DNA of 64,000 nt from an uncultured Eubacteriales bacterium. Lineage in GTDB: Bacteria > Bacillota > Clostridia > Peptostreptococcales > Anaerovoracaceae. Positions 33,160 through 40,921 of the stretch are shown here, one piece after another (positions within the stretch are counted from its first letter, which is position 1; each line of letters opens with the position of its first letter). The position numbers were made by a program, and so were the translations under genes. The DNA is taken from the NCBI GenBank assembly GCA_902778585.1, contig CACYYD010000006.1, positions 29,736-93,735 on the forward strand, in the 5' to 3' direction. The notes beneath the pieces were generated by a model that saw only the letters and a program-made list of their open reading frames with translations, was not told the origin of the DNA and searched no databases.

Positions 33160-35000
33160 TATGCGCGCTTGTTGTCCTCCACAAAACGCCTTATCTTCAT
33201 CGATGTCGTCTTGTCGAATTCGCGCTCGCGGACTATGACGTGCGCGATCCTCTTGAATCTAGGCATATCGTCGTTGATCCTGTCGACCTCGGCTTCGATA
33301 AGAGTCTCAGCCTGCTCAGGCGTGAAATCCGCGCCGAGCTTTCTCTCGAGCTCTTCCTTGTTGAGCCTTACCGTCGCGTGGATACCGTTCCACTGCGAGT
33401 TAGGATCGAGCTCTCCGCCCCAAACCATGCACTCGTCGACGATCGGGAGCGCGAGGAGGTAGCCTTCGAGCTCCTCAGGGAATACGTTCTTGCCGTTGCT
33501 CGCAATGATGACGTTCTTCTTGCGGCCTGTGATGAACACGTAGTTGTCGCGGTCGAGATAACCGACGTCGCCGGTGTGGAACCAGCCCTCTTCATCGAGG
33601 ACCGCCGCTGTGTTCTCAGGGTCCTTGTAGTAGCCCATCATGACCTGCGGTCCGCGGAAGCAGATCTCGCCGATGCCGTTGCTGTCGGCGTCGAGGATCT
33701 TGCATTCGGTGAACGGCATCAGGTGGCCGGCCGAGGAATTCTTCATATATTTACGCTTTGCAGGATTCAGCGCGACGATAGGCGAGCACTCCGAGAGGCC
33801 GTAGCCCTGGATCGCGTTGAAACCGATGTTGCAGAACGAGTCGAGGATGGCGCCGTCGATCGGTGCTCCTCCCGAGATGAGTGTGTGCAGGCGTCCGCCG
33901 AATACAGCCGAGATGTCCTTTGTGACACTCTTAGGCAGCCTGACCTTGAAGCGCCTTGCCTCGCGGTCCATGATCTCGAATGCGCGCATCTGCTTGTCTG
34001 TCAGCTTGTCGGCGACAGACTTTCTGATCTTGCTGTAGAAATTCTCGATGATCGCAGGGACGGCCAGCATGATGGTCGGCTGCACTTCGAGGATATCCTT
34101 CCTTATATATTTGAGTCCGCGGCTGAACGCGATTGTCGATCCGCTGTATACGCAGGTCAGGAATGTCGCGGTGCACTCGTAGCAGTGATGCATCGGAAGC
34201 ACCGAGAAGCAGATGTCCTTAGGGCGTGTCTCAAACATCGACTGCACCAGTACCGCGTCAAGCAGCAGGTTTCTGTGCGAGAGCATTACGCCCTTCGACA
34301 CACCTGTGGTGCCGGATGTGAAGATGATGGCCGCGAGGTCGGTGTTGACCACCTGCGCGTCGATGTAGCGGCGGTCTCCGGCCCAGATCTTATGACGGCC
34401 TTCTTCGCGGAGCCTCTTCCATGAGAGGAGTCCGGCCTCTGTGTCTTCATCCTTGTCCATGTCGGCGTTGATGACGTAGCGGAGCTGCGTATCGCCGGCA
34501 GCCATGATGTTCTTGAAGAGCTTGTAATATTTATTGTTGATAGTGATGACCGCTTCGAGTTCGCCCTTGATGGTGAGCTGGTGGAGCTCGCTCTCATTGA
34601 GCTCTCTGTCGAGAGGGACTACCACTCCGACGCCGCCGACTATCGCGAGGTAGGACTCGCCCCACTCGGAGGAGTTGCGTCCGATGAGGCCTATGTGCCT
34701 GTCCTCGAGACCGAGGTCGAGGAGTGACGTTCCGATCGCGTTGACGTCTTCGCGCACCTGGCGGAAGCTGATCTCCCTGAACGGCATGTTAGGGTCGTAC
34801 TTCTGCATGAAGAGCGGCAGCTCCGGGTGATGGTCGGCGCTGTAGTTGAGCATGTCCTTGAGGTCGGTAACGACGTGCTTCTCCTTGAAGAGGTAGCGCT
34901 TGTCCTTCGACTTCTTAAGGTCTTCGAGCATCTGCCCGATGACTTCACGCTCGCGGTTTTTGATGTTTCTGTATTCCGAATCCGTGTACTTTCTGCTCAT
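33159..35000 (-). CDS. Long-chain acyl-CoA synthetase (AMP-forming)
   Basis: 613 residues, full-length ANL superfamily. The AMP-binding P-loop IIFTSGTTGVSKGVMLSHRN, the A4-A5 region (SGGAPIDGAIL, QGYGLSECSPIV), and HTGDVGYLDRDNYVFITGRKKNVII with a late Lys in DKTTSMKIRR are all present. It activates fatty acids as CoA thioesters for lipid remodelling or uptake. It is first in a two-gene minus-strand unit with the RsuA-family gene. Confidence 0.93.
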   Translation of the reverse strand: MSRKYTDSEYRNIKNREREVIGQMLEDLKKSKDKRYLFKEKHVVTDLKDMLNYSADHHPELPLFMQKYDPNMPFREISFRQVREDVNAIGTSLLDLGLEDRHIGLIGRNSSEWGESYLAIVGGVGVVVPLDRELNESELHQLTIKGELEAVITINNKYYKLFKNIMAAGDTQLRYVINADMDKDEDTEAGLLSWKRLREEGRHKIWAGDRRYIDAQVVNTDLAAIIFTSGTTGVSKGVMLSHRNLLLDAVLVQSMFETRPKDICFSVLPMHHCYECTATFLTCVYSGSTIAFSRGLKYIRKDILEVQPTIMLAVPAIIENFYSKIRKSVADKLTDKQMRAFEIMDREARRFKVRLPKSVTKDISAVFGGRLHTLISGGAPIDGAILDSFCNIGFNAIQGYGLSECSPIVALNPAKRKYMKNSSAGHLMPFTECKILDADSNGIGEICFRGPQVMMGYYKDPENTAAVLDEEGWFHTGDVGYLDRDNYVFITGRKKNVIIASNGKNVFPEELEGYLLALPIVDECMVWGGELDPNSQWNGIHATVRLNKEELERKLGADFTPEQAETLIEAEVDRINDDMPRFKRIAHVIVREREFDKTTSMKIRRFVEDNKRA

Positions 35001-35148
35001 AATTTTTCTCTGTCAATAACTTCTCTGTCCCATGCGCGGCGTCGGCCGCGGCATCGATTGAATTATTTTTAGTGCATAATTTGCTGTAAAGTTCTATAAT
35101 CTACTATGACTATTTATAGATTCATTTGCAGACTATGCCTGTAACGTA

Positions 35149-35169
35149 GGGATTATACCATATAATCCC
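35149..35169. promoter_or_regulatory. Palindromic operator overlapping a -10 upstream of the HypB/nitrogenase-like cluster
   Basis: GGGATTATA (35149-35157) and TATAATCCC (35161-35169) are perfect 9-nt arms around CCA. The right arm contains a canonical -10 TATAAT. No good -35 is 17 bp upstream, so the promoter may need an activator or may be repressed at this palindrome. The start of the first cluster gene is 68 nt downstream; a GGCG-CGCC hairpin lies in the leader. Confidence 0.45.
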
Positions 35170-35236
35170 GCGATTAACAGCGAAAATTAGGCGGCTTATA
35201 CGCCGTGTACATATAAGGAAAGGAATAATCAGAAGA

Positions 35237-35905
35237 ATGGAAGAAGTAAGAATTATCGATTTGAAGGAGAGCATCCTCGCGGACAACGACGCGGATGCAG
35301 AAAAACTGCGCGAAGAACTCGCGAAAGAAAAGACTGTTTACATCAACGTGATGAGTTCACCGGGATCCGGCAAGACCTCGTCCATCCTCAGGCTCGTCGA
35401 GGAACTCAGGCTCAGCTTCAAGGTAGGCGTGCTTGAGGCGGACATCGACGGTGATGTCGACACAAGGACGATGCTCGACGCGGGCATTCCGGCTATCCAG
35501 CTCCACACGGGCGGGATGTGCCACCTCGACGCGGACATGAGCAGACAGGCTCTTAAGGAGATCGGCTCGGAGGACCTCGACATCGTGATCCTCGAGAACG
35601 TCGGCAACCTCGTATGCCCGGCTGAGTTTGACACCGGTGCCCAGATCAACCTGGTCATCCTCTCGGTACCTGAAGGCGACGACAAGCCGCTGAAGTACCC
35701 GCTGATGTTCAGCAAGGCTGACGTCATCGACGTAAACAAGACCGACGCGATGGAGGTCTTCGACTTCAGCCCTGAGAGATTCAGACTCAACCTCGCAACA
35801 TGCTGCCCTGACGCGCCGGTCTTCATGACTTCGGCTGCTACAGGCGCGGGCATCACTGAACTCGCCGAGTGGATCGGCGCGCGCGCCCGCGAGATCCTGG
35901 CGTAA
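35237..35905 (+). CDS. hypB: HypB-like GTPase, copy 1
   Basis: 222 residues. SIMIBI-class GTPase with P-loop SSPGSGKTS (40-48), LEADIDGDVDT (66-76), Cys95-His96 in GGMCHLDADM (the HypB metal-site signature), VILENVGNLVCPAEFDTGA and the base-recognition motif VNKTD. HypB delivers nickel to NiFe hydrogenase with HypA, but no other hyp gene or NiFe hydrogenase is in the window. It lacks a His-rich N-terminus. As first gene of the cluster it may handle metal delivery to the nitrogenase-like proteins; this is inference. Confidence 0.88.
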   Translation: MEEVRIIDLKESILADNDADAEKLREELAKEKTVYINVMSSPGSGKTSSILRLVEELRLSFKVGVLEADIDGDVDTRTMLDAGIPAIQLHTGGMCHLDADMSRQALKEIGSEDLDIVILENVGNLVCPAEFDTGAQINLVILSVPEGDDKPLKYPLMFSKADVIDVNKTDAMEVFDFSPERFRLNLATCCPDAPVFMTSAATGAGITELAEWIGARAREILA

Positions 35906-35947
35906 TGGAAACATAGTTATAAAAATCGAAAGAAAGTGATAACAGAT

Positions 35948-36619
35948 ATGAGTGAAAGCAACGTAAGAGTAATCGACGTAAACGTAGGTATTTTTGAAGA
36001 GAACGACCGCATCGCGGCTGACGTAAGAGCGCAGAACAAGGCGAACGGCACTTTCATGGTGAACGTTATGGCTTCGCCGGGTGCAGGAAAGACTACCACA
36101 CTGCTCCGCACCATCGCCGAGCTCAAGGATGAGTTCAATATCGGTGTTATGGAGGCAGACATCGAGGCGACTGTTGACGCCGAGAAGATGGAGGCTGCGG
36201 GCGTAAAGGCGATGCAGATCCACACCGGCGGCGAGTGCTGCATGGACGCGGCTATGACGCAGGCTGCGATCAACGAGTTCGACACAAAGGACCTTGATCT
36301 GGTCTTCCTCGAGAACGTAGGAAACCTGGTCTGCACGGCTGAGCAGGACACAGGCGCTGACATCAACATCGAGATACTGTCGGTACCTGAAGGCGACGAC
36401 AAGCCGCTGAAGTACCCTCTGATGTTCACTGTCACACAGGCTGTTATCGTAAATAAGACCGATACCCGCAAATTCTTCGCGTTTGACGATGAAGCGTTTA
36501 TCGAAAGAGTACACGCTCTCAATCCGCTGTCGAAGATCTTCTTCGTTTCGGCAAAGACCGGCGAAGGCTTCGGCGAGTGGGTCGACTGGCTGCGCGAACA
36601 GGTAAAGAGCGCAAAATAA
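35948..36619 (+). CDS. hypB: HypB-like GTPase, copy 2 with altered metal motif
   Basis: 223 residues from the ATG at 35948. It is clearly paralogous to the preceding gene: MASPGAGKTT (41-50), MEADIEATVDAEKM, FLENVGNLVCTAEQDTGA, VPEGDDKPLKYPLMF and VNKTD. The metal-site segment reads GGECCMDA (Cys97-Cys98-Met99) in place of G-x-CHLDA, so one ligand differs from HypB. Tandem HypB paralogues suggest a heterodimer or two metallation steps. The gap from copy 1 is 42 nt. Confidence 0.88.
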   Translation: MSESNVRVIDVNVGIFEENDRIAADVRAQNKANGTFMVNVMASPGAGKTTTLLRTIAELKDEFNIGVMEADIEATVDAEKMEAAGVKAMQIHTGGECCMDAAMTQAAINEFDTKDLDLVFLENVGNLVCTAEQDTGADINIEILSVPEGDDKPLKYPLMFTVTQAVIVNKTDTRKFFAFDDEAFIERVHALNPLSKIFFVSAKTGEGFGEWVDWLREQVKSAK

Positions 36620-36643
36620 AAGGGACAAGGGAGGACGAGATAT

Positions 36644-37489
36644 ATGTATGATGTTGCGATAGTAGGCACAGGCCCGGCGGGACTCTCGGCGGCTCTGACG
36701 CTGAAGCTTCACAATAAAGATATTATCTGGTTCGGATCGGCCGAGCTTTCCGACAAGGTGGGAAAGTCCGAGAAGATCGCGAACTATCCGGGCGTGCCGA
36801 TGGTATCGGGCGCAGACCTCAATGAGGCCTTCCGCAAGCAGGCCGAAGAGATGGGTCTTGAGATGACCGACAAGCGCGTGACGAGCATCGCCGACATGGG
36901 CGACAGGAAGATGCTCCTCGCCGACAACGAGATGTTCGAGGCGAAGACGGTCCTGCTCTCGACAGGCGTTGCTGCAGCGAAGGGCATGGAGAACGAGGAC
37001 AGGCTCCTCGGACGCGGCGTAAGCTACTGCGCTACATGCGACGGCTTCCTCTACAAGGGCAAGACTGTCGCCGTGTACTGCACTGACGAGCGCATGGCTC
37101 ACGACATCAAGTACCTCGAGGAGATCTGCGGCAAGGTATACGTATACACGAGCTTTGCATATGATCTGACTTCGGAGAACAGCGAGAAGCTGGCCAAGCC
37201 GATAAAGAAGCTGGACGGCGGACTCAAGTGCGATACAATCGAGCTTCTCGACGGCACACAGATAAGCGTTGACGGAGTCTTCATCCTGAGACCGTCGATC
37301 GCGCCTAACTCGCTCTTCCCGGGACTTGAACTCGACGGAGCCCACATCAAGGTGGACAGAAACCAGGAGACAAACTACAAGGGCTGCTTTGCCGCGGGAG
37401 ACTGCACGGGCAGACCTTACCAGATCACCAAGGCGGTAGGCGAAGGCAACATCGCCGCGCACGCTATTCTGGAGAGACTGAGCGAATAA
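36644..37489 (+). CDS. Thioredoxin-reductase-like flavoprotein lacking the NADPH motif
   Basis: 281 residues, shorter than bacterial TrxR (~310). The FAD loop VAIVGTGPAGLSAALTL, the redox pair Cys129-Ala-Thr-Cys132 in GVSYCATCDGF and the C-terminal FAD motif GCFAAGDCTGRPYQI are intact. The NADPH loop normally reading GGGDSAxE is replaced by AVYCTDERMAHD. Similar loss is known in ferredoxin-dependent flavin thioredoxin reductases of clostridia. It could keep thiols or the NifH-like protein reduced with ferredoxin as donor. GGGAGGA precedes the start. Confidence 0.82.
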   Translation: MYDVAIVGTGPAGLSAALTLKLHNKDIIWFGSAELSDKVGKSEKIANYPGVPMVSGADLNEAFRKQAEEMGLEMTDKRVTSIADMGDRKMLLADNEMFEAKTVLLSTGVAAAKGMENEDRLLGRGVSYCATCDGFLYKGKTVAVYCTDERMAHDIKYLEEICGKVYVYTSFAYDLTSENSEKLAKPIKKLDGGLKCDTIELLDGTQISVDGVFILRPSIAPNSLFPGLELDGAHIKVDRNQETNYKGCFAAGDCTGRPYQITKAVGEGNIAAHAILERLSE

Positions 37490-37513
37490 AGCGTTTCAGA
37501 GAGGGATAAAGAG

Positions 37514-38206
37514 ATGATTGAACTCAAGATCGAAAACCAGGCGATGATGTTCGCCTTTCTGAGCAGGGCTGCTATCCTCGCGCACGGTGAGGAAGGACGC
37601 GCTGTCATCCAGGACGGAATGATAAAGTACGGCAGGGAGCGTGGAGCCAGAATGGCTGCAAGGGCGAAGGCTGCCGGCGACCCGGTCGACCTTTGGACGA
37701 ACCAGGCGTACGGCGAGTGGAAGCCGGACTATGCGGGACAGATGGAGTTCGGCATGCTGAGATCCGAGCCGACTTATCAGACGTACATCGCGAAGTGTGC
37801 GTGGTGCGAGGCATGGAAGAAGTACGACATTCTCGAGTACGGCCGCGAGTACTGCGTACATGTCGATGAGGCTGTTTACGACGGATTCGGCTGCGGCGCG
37901 GTCTGCACACCGCTCACGACTTCGATGAGCTGGGGCGGAGAGCGCTGCGACTTCGACTGGGGCAAGCCTCTTTCGGCGGAAGAGCTAAAGATGGTCTCCG
38001 ACAAGAAGGCAGAACTCGGAACGGGCGCTATGCGCGATTTCAACTTCCACACTGCCCACATCTATTACACGGTTTCGGAGACGATCCGCAAGGCCTTCCC
38101 GGACGATGCGGATGAGATCATCGGAAAAGCCGTGAGCGATTACATCGGGCTTTACGGACAGGAATCCTTCGACGTGCTCGGAGCCTTCGATCCGTCGGAA
38201 TTCTGA
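37514..38206 (+). CDS. L-2-amino-thiazoline-4-carboxylic acid hydrolase family protein
   Basis: 230 residues. It resembles the ATC_hydrolase family: segments KCAWCEAWKKYDILEYGREYCVHVDEA (split over helices) and FNFHTAHIYYTVSETI with conserved His. Family members open 2-aminothiazoline-4-carboxylate in the ATC route to cysteine, but many are of unknown substrate. The protein has several Cys (WCEAW, YC, GCGAVC) that might bind metal. In this cluster a thiazoline or cysteine-derived ligand is conceivable, since HydE enzymes also act on cysteine-derived compounds. That link is speculation. Confidence 0.7.
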   Translation: MIELKIENQAMMFAFLSRAAILAHGEEGRAVIQDGMIKYGRERGARMAARAKAAGDPVDLWTNQAYGEWKPDYAGQMEFGMLRSEPTYQTYIAKCAWCEAWKKYDILEYGREYCVHVDEAVYDGFGCGAVCTPLTTSMSWGGERCDFDWGKPLSAEELKMVSDKKAELGTGAMRDFNFHTAHIYYTVSETIRKAFPDDADEIIGKAVSDYIGLYGQESFDVLGAFDPSEF

Positions 38207-38245
38207 TATAATATATTTACAAAAATTGAATAAGGAGTGATATCA

Positions 38246-38491
38246 ATGGAAACCAGAGTCGCCGTGATAAGCATTATCGTCACGAACGCCGACCGGGTGG
38301 ACGCGCTGAACGATCTTCTCCATGAGTATTCCGAATACATCCTCGGAAGGATGGGAATTCCTTATAGAGAGAAAGATCTCAACATCATAAGCGTGGCCAT
38401 TGATGCGCCGATGGACAAGATCAATTCTCTGACCGGCGCGCTCGGAAGGCTCAAAGGCATAAGTGCCAAAGTAAACTACGCGAAGTCCTGA
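38246..38491 (+). CDS. TM1266-family putative iron-only hydrogenase system regulator
   Basis: 81 residues from the ATG at 38246 (AAGGAGTG upstream). The ferredoxin-like ACT/NikR-C-type fold is suggested by ETRVAVISIIVTNADRV, the helix LNDLLHEYSEYILGRMGIPY and the strands LNIISVAIDAP. Proteins of this type are found near [FeFe]-hydrogenase maturation genes. Here it stands directly before hydE. No DNA-binding domain is present, so it may sense a ligand or metal and act on a partner protein. Confidence 0.8.
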   Translation: METRVAVISIIVTNADRVDALNDLLHEYSEYILGRMGIPYREKDLNIISVAIDAPMDKINSLTGALGRLKGISAKVNYAKS

Positions 38492-38494
38492 TCA

Positions 38495-38641
38495 CCGCTC
38501 CGAAAGGCATCCCCTGAAACCGAAATCCGCACCGCGCGGCTTGAGGCTGAAGCCGGAAGCATACGCACATACGGAAGTATGCATTTTGAACATACCGGCG
38601 TTCTGCTCTCATTTTTCGGGGGAGCGGAGCGCCTTTTTCGG
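38495..38641 (+). promoter_or_regulatory. Structured leader upstream of hydE
   Basis: The 215-nt gap before hydE can fold extensively. CCGCTCCG (38495-38502) pairs with CGGAGCG (38625-38631), or alternatively CCGAAAGGC (38500-38508) pairs with GCCTTTTTCGG (38631-38641) with a small bulge; these two are mutually exclusive. Inside are CGGCTT/AAGCCG, GCATAC/GTATGC and GAAC/GTTC hairpins. A further CCGGTC/GACCGG hairpin lies at ~38661-38681, just before the start. A riboswitch-like role is possible; I could not match it to a class. Confidence 0.4.
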
Positions 38642-38706
38642 TACACGGGATCGCGGCATTCCGGTCCGGGAAAGTGACCGGTCGATGAGCAAACAGGTAC
38701 AGCAAA

Positions 38707-39756
38707 ATGAAAAACAGAGATCTGATCGACAAACTGAATAAGGAGCACTGCCTCACCCGGGATGAGTGGGTGCAGATCTTCGCCACCTGGGATCAGTACG
38801 ACCTCCAGTACGCGGCGAGGCTCGCGCAGTGCATCGCGCTCGAACGCTTCGGGCGCAGGATCTTCTTCCGCGGGATCGTCGAGTTCACGAACGTGTGCAG
38901 AAACGACTGCTACTACTGCGGCATCCGCGCGGGCAACCCGAATGTGGCCCGGTACAGGCTCGATGAAGAGGATATACTGGCCTGCTGCGCGGACGGATAC
39001 ACGCACGGCTTCCGCACTTTTGTGCTGCAGGGAGGCGAAGACCCGTACTACGACAAAGACCGGATGTGCGGCATCGTGCGCGCCATCTCGGAGAAGTACC
39101 CCGACTGCGCCGTGACTTTGTCGATAGGCGAACTTGACAGGGACTATTACCAGGCGCTGTATGACGCGGGCGCATCGCGCTATCTTCTGAGGCATGAGAC
39201 CGCCGACCCGGCACACTACAGGGCGCTGCATCCCGAGAAGCAGACTCTTGAGAACAGGCTGCGCTGCCTGAGAGACCTCAAGGAGATAGGCTTCCAGACG
39301 GGCTGCGGCATAATGATAGGAACACCGTGCGAGTCCCCGGAGACCCTCGCGGCAGACATGATCTTTATGGGAGAGTTTAAGCCGGAGATGGTCGGTCTCG
39401 GGCCTTTCATACCGCATCACGACACGCCGTTCAGGGATGAGCCGGCGGGTAGCGTGGATCTTACGATACTCGTGATCGCGCTCTGCCGCATAATGCTGCC
39501 GGATGCTCTCATACCGTCGACCACGGCGCTCGGCACCGCTGAGTCCGACGGCCGCCAGAGGGGAGTCCTCGCAGGATGCAACGTAGTGATGCCGAATCTG
39601 TCGCCTATGAGCGTGAGAAAGAAGTACATGCTATACGACGGCAAGGCAGGCACGGACATGAGCGCCGAGGCGGGCATCAGGATACTGCGGGAGCAGATGG
39701 AAGAGATCGGATATGAGGTGGTCGTCTCGAGGGGCGACTTTGAGAAAAGAAGCTAG
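38707..39756 (+). CDS. hydE: HydE-type radical SAM enzyme ([FeFe] hydrogenase maturase family)
   Basis: 349 residues. TIM-barrel radical SAM protein with Cys64-x3-Cys68-x2-Cys71 in FTNVCRNDCYYCGIR, then FVLQGGEDPYY, LSIGELDRDYYQALYDAGA and YLLRHETADPAHYRALHP, which match HydE closely. HydE works with HydG and HydF to build the H-cluster diiron site; neither they nor a hydrogenase are in the window. Next to nifH-like and nifD-like genes it may instead make an organometallic ligand or cofactor for the nitrogenase-like complex. The related PylB/BioB families fit less well. Confidence 0.88.
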   Translation: MKNRDLIDKLNKEHCLTRDEWVQIFATWDQYDLQYAARLAQCIALERFGRRIFFRGIVEFTNVCRNDCYYCGIRAGNPNVARYRLDEEDILACCADGYTHGFRTFVLQGGEDPYYDKDRMCGIVRAISEKYPDCAVTLSIGELDRDYYQALYDAGASRYLLRHETADPAHYRALHPEKQTLENRLRCLRDLKEIGFQTGCGIMIGTPCESPETLAADMIFMGEFKPEMVGLGPFIPHHDTPFRDEPAGSVDLTILVIALCRIMLPDALIPSTTALGTAESDGRQRGVLAGCNVVMPNLSPMSVRKKYMLYDGKAGTDMSAEAGIRILREQMEEIGYEVVVSRGDFEKRS

Positions 39757-39868
39757 GAAGCGGGCATGGCAGTCTGTATATATGCTGCCCGCAAAAAGGA
39801 GAATGAAAGGCCGCGGCGAATCGTGGGAGCCGGGCTGCAAATAAGTGCAAAAGGAAGGAAAACTTCTT

Positions 39869-40624
39869 ATGGTTAAAATAGCTGTATACGGAAAGGGCGG
39901 GATCGGAAAGTCGACGACTGTGTCGAATGTTTCGGCCGCACTGGCGGACATGGGATACAAGGTGATGCAGATAGGATGCGACCCTAAGGCGGACTCGACG
40001 CAGAGCCTGCACGGCGCGGGAGAGATGACGACCGTGCTCGACCTTGTGAGGACCAGAAAGAACGATTTTGAGCTGGCGGACATGGTGCGCGAGGGCTACG
40101 GCGGAGTCATATGCGTCGAAGCGGGCGGACCTACGCCGGGACTCGGCTGCGCCGGCCGCGGCATTATTGCGGCCCTTGAGAAACTCAAAGAAAAGGGCGC
40201 GTATGAAGTATACAAGCCGGACGTTGTCATTTACGATGTACTCGGCGATGTCGTTTGCGGCGGCTTTTCGATGCCGATGCGCGGCGGCTACGCTGACAAG
40301 GTCTTTGTCATAACATCGGGCGAGAACATGGCGATCCACGCCGCCGCAAACATCGCGGTCGCGCTGGATGGCTTCCGCGACCGCGGGTACGCGAGCCTCG
40401 GCGGCATCATTCTGAACCGCCGGAACGTACGCGACGAGGATGCCAAGGTCGCCGAGCTCGCGTCCGACATCGCCTCTGAAGTCATAGGTGAACTGAGCCG
40501 CAGCGAGACCGTCACCGATGCTGAGGATCTGGGCAAGACTGTTATTGAAGCCTTCCCTGACAGCGCCATGGCTGACGAATACCGCGCGCTGGCACGCAGG
40601 CTTCTGGAAATCTGCGGCCTGTGA
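39869..40624 (+). CDS. NifH-like nitrogenase iron protein homologue
   Basis: 251 residues from the ATG at 39869 (AAGGAAGG upstream). The P-loop GKGGIGKST (8-16), switch segments and both cluster ligands are present: Cys94 in GLGCAGRG and Cys130 in [13 protein letters not shown] homodimer should hold one [4Fe-4S] cluster and donate electrons to a component-1 partner with ATP hydrolysis. It is shorter at the C-terminus than true NifH. The two component-1-like genes follow after a 63-bp tandem repeat region. Confidence 0.93.
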   Translation: MVKIAVYGKGGIGKSTTVSNVSAALADMGYKVMQIGCDPKADSTQSLHGAGEMTTVLDLVRTRKNDFELADMVREGYGGVICVEAGGPTPGLGCAGRGIIAALEKLKEKGAYEVYKPDVVIYDVLGDVVCGGFSMPMRGGYADKVFVITSGENMAIHAAANIAVALDGFRDRGYASLGGIILNRRNVRDEDAKVAELASDIASEVIGELSRSETVTDAEDLGKTVIEAFPDSAMADEYRALARRLLEICGL

Positions 40625-40651
40625 AGCCATCCTCCTGCACTTGCAGCCCTT

Positions 40652-40882
40652 GATTAGGCCAAAGCACCGCGGCATGTACGATTGGACCTAATTTCAGGGA
40701 CTTGCAAAGGTATGAATTAGGCCAAAGCACCGCGGCATGTACGATTGGACCTAATTTCAGGGACTTGCAAAGGTACGAATTAGGCCAAAAGCACCGCGGC
40801 ATCTACGAATGGACCTAATTCCAAGGATTTGCAAAGGCGCGAATTAGGCCCAAATCTCCGTACAATTAAAAAAGGTCCTAAT
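40652..40882. repeat. 63-bp tandem repeat carrying ATTAGG/CCTAAT dyads
   Basis: The 297-nt gap between the nifH-like and nifD-like genes holds ATTAGG at 40653, 40716, 40779 and 40843 (periods 63, 63, 64). The first two units differ at one base, the third at several, and the fourth is diverged. In each unit CCTAAT starts 34-35 nt after ATTAGG, giving a ~40-nt dyad like those of the other families. The spacer part contains TTGCAAAGG. It may be transcribed within the cluster. Confidence 0.85.
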
Positions 40883-40921
40883 CGCTCCATATAGAGACGG
40901 AAACATATAAAGAACACTGAA

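Noticed and set aside
35237..36619. NiFe hydrogenase maturation operon
   Set aside because: Only HypB-type GTPases are found; hypA, C, D, E, F and hydrogenase subunits are absent here.
35357..37462. 701-codon minus-strand open frame
   Set aside because: Antisense to the two HypB-like genes and the flavoprotein gene, all with clear motifs; no domain is visible in it.
40652..40882. CRISPR-like tandem repeat
   Set aside because: The 63-bp units are nearly identical throughout, so there are no unique spacers; it is a simple tandem duplication.
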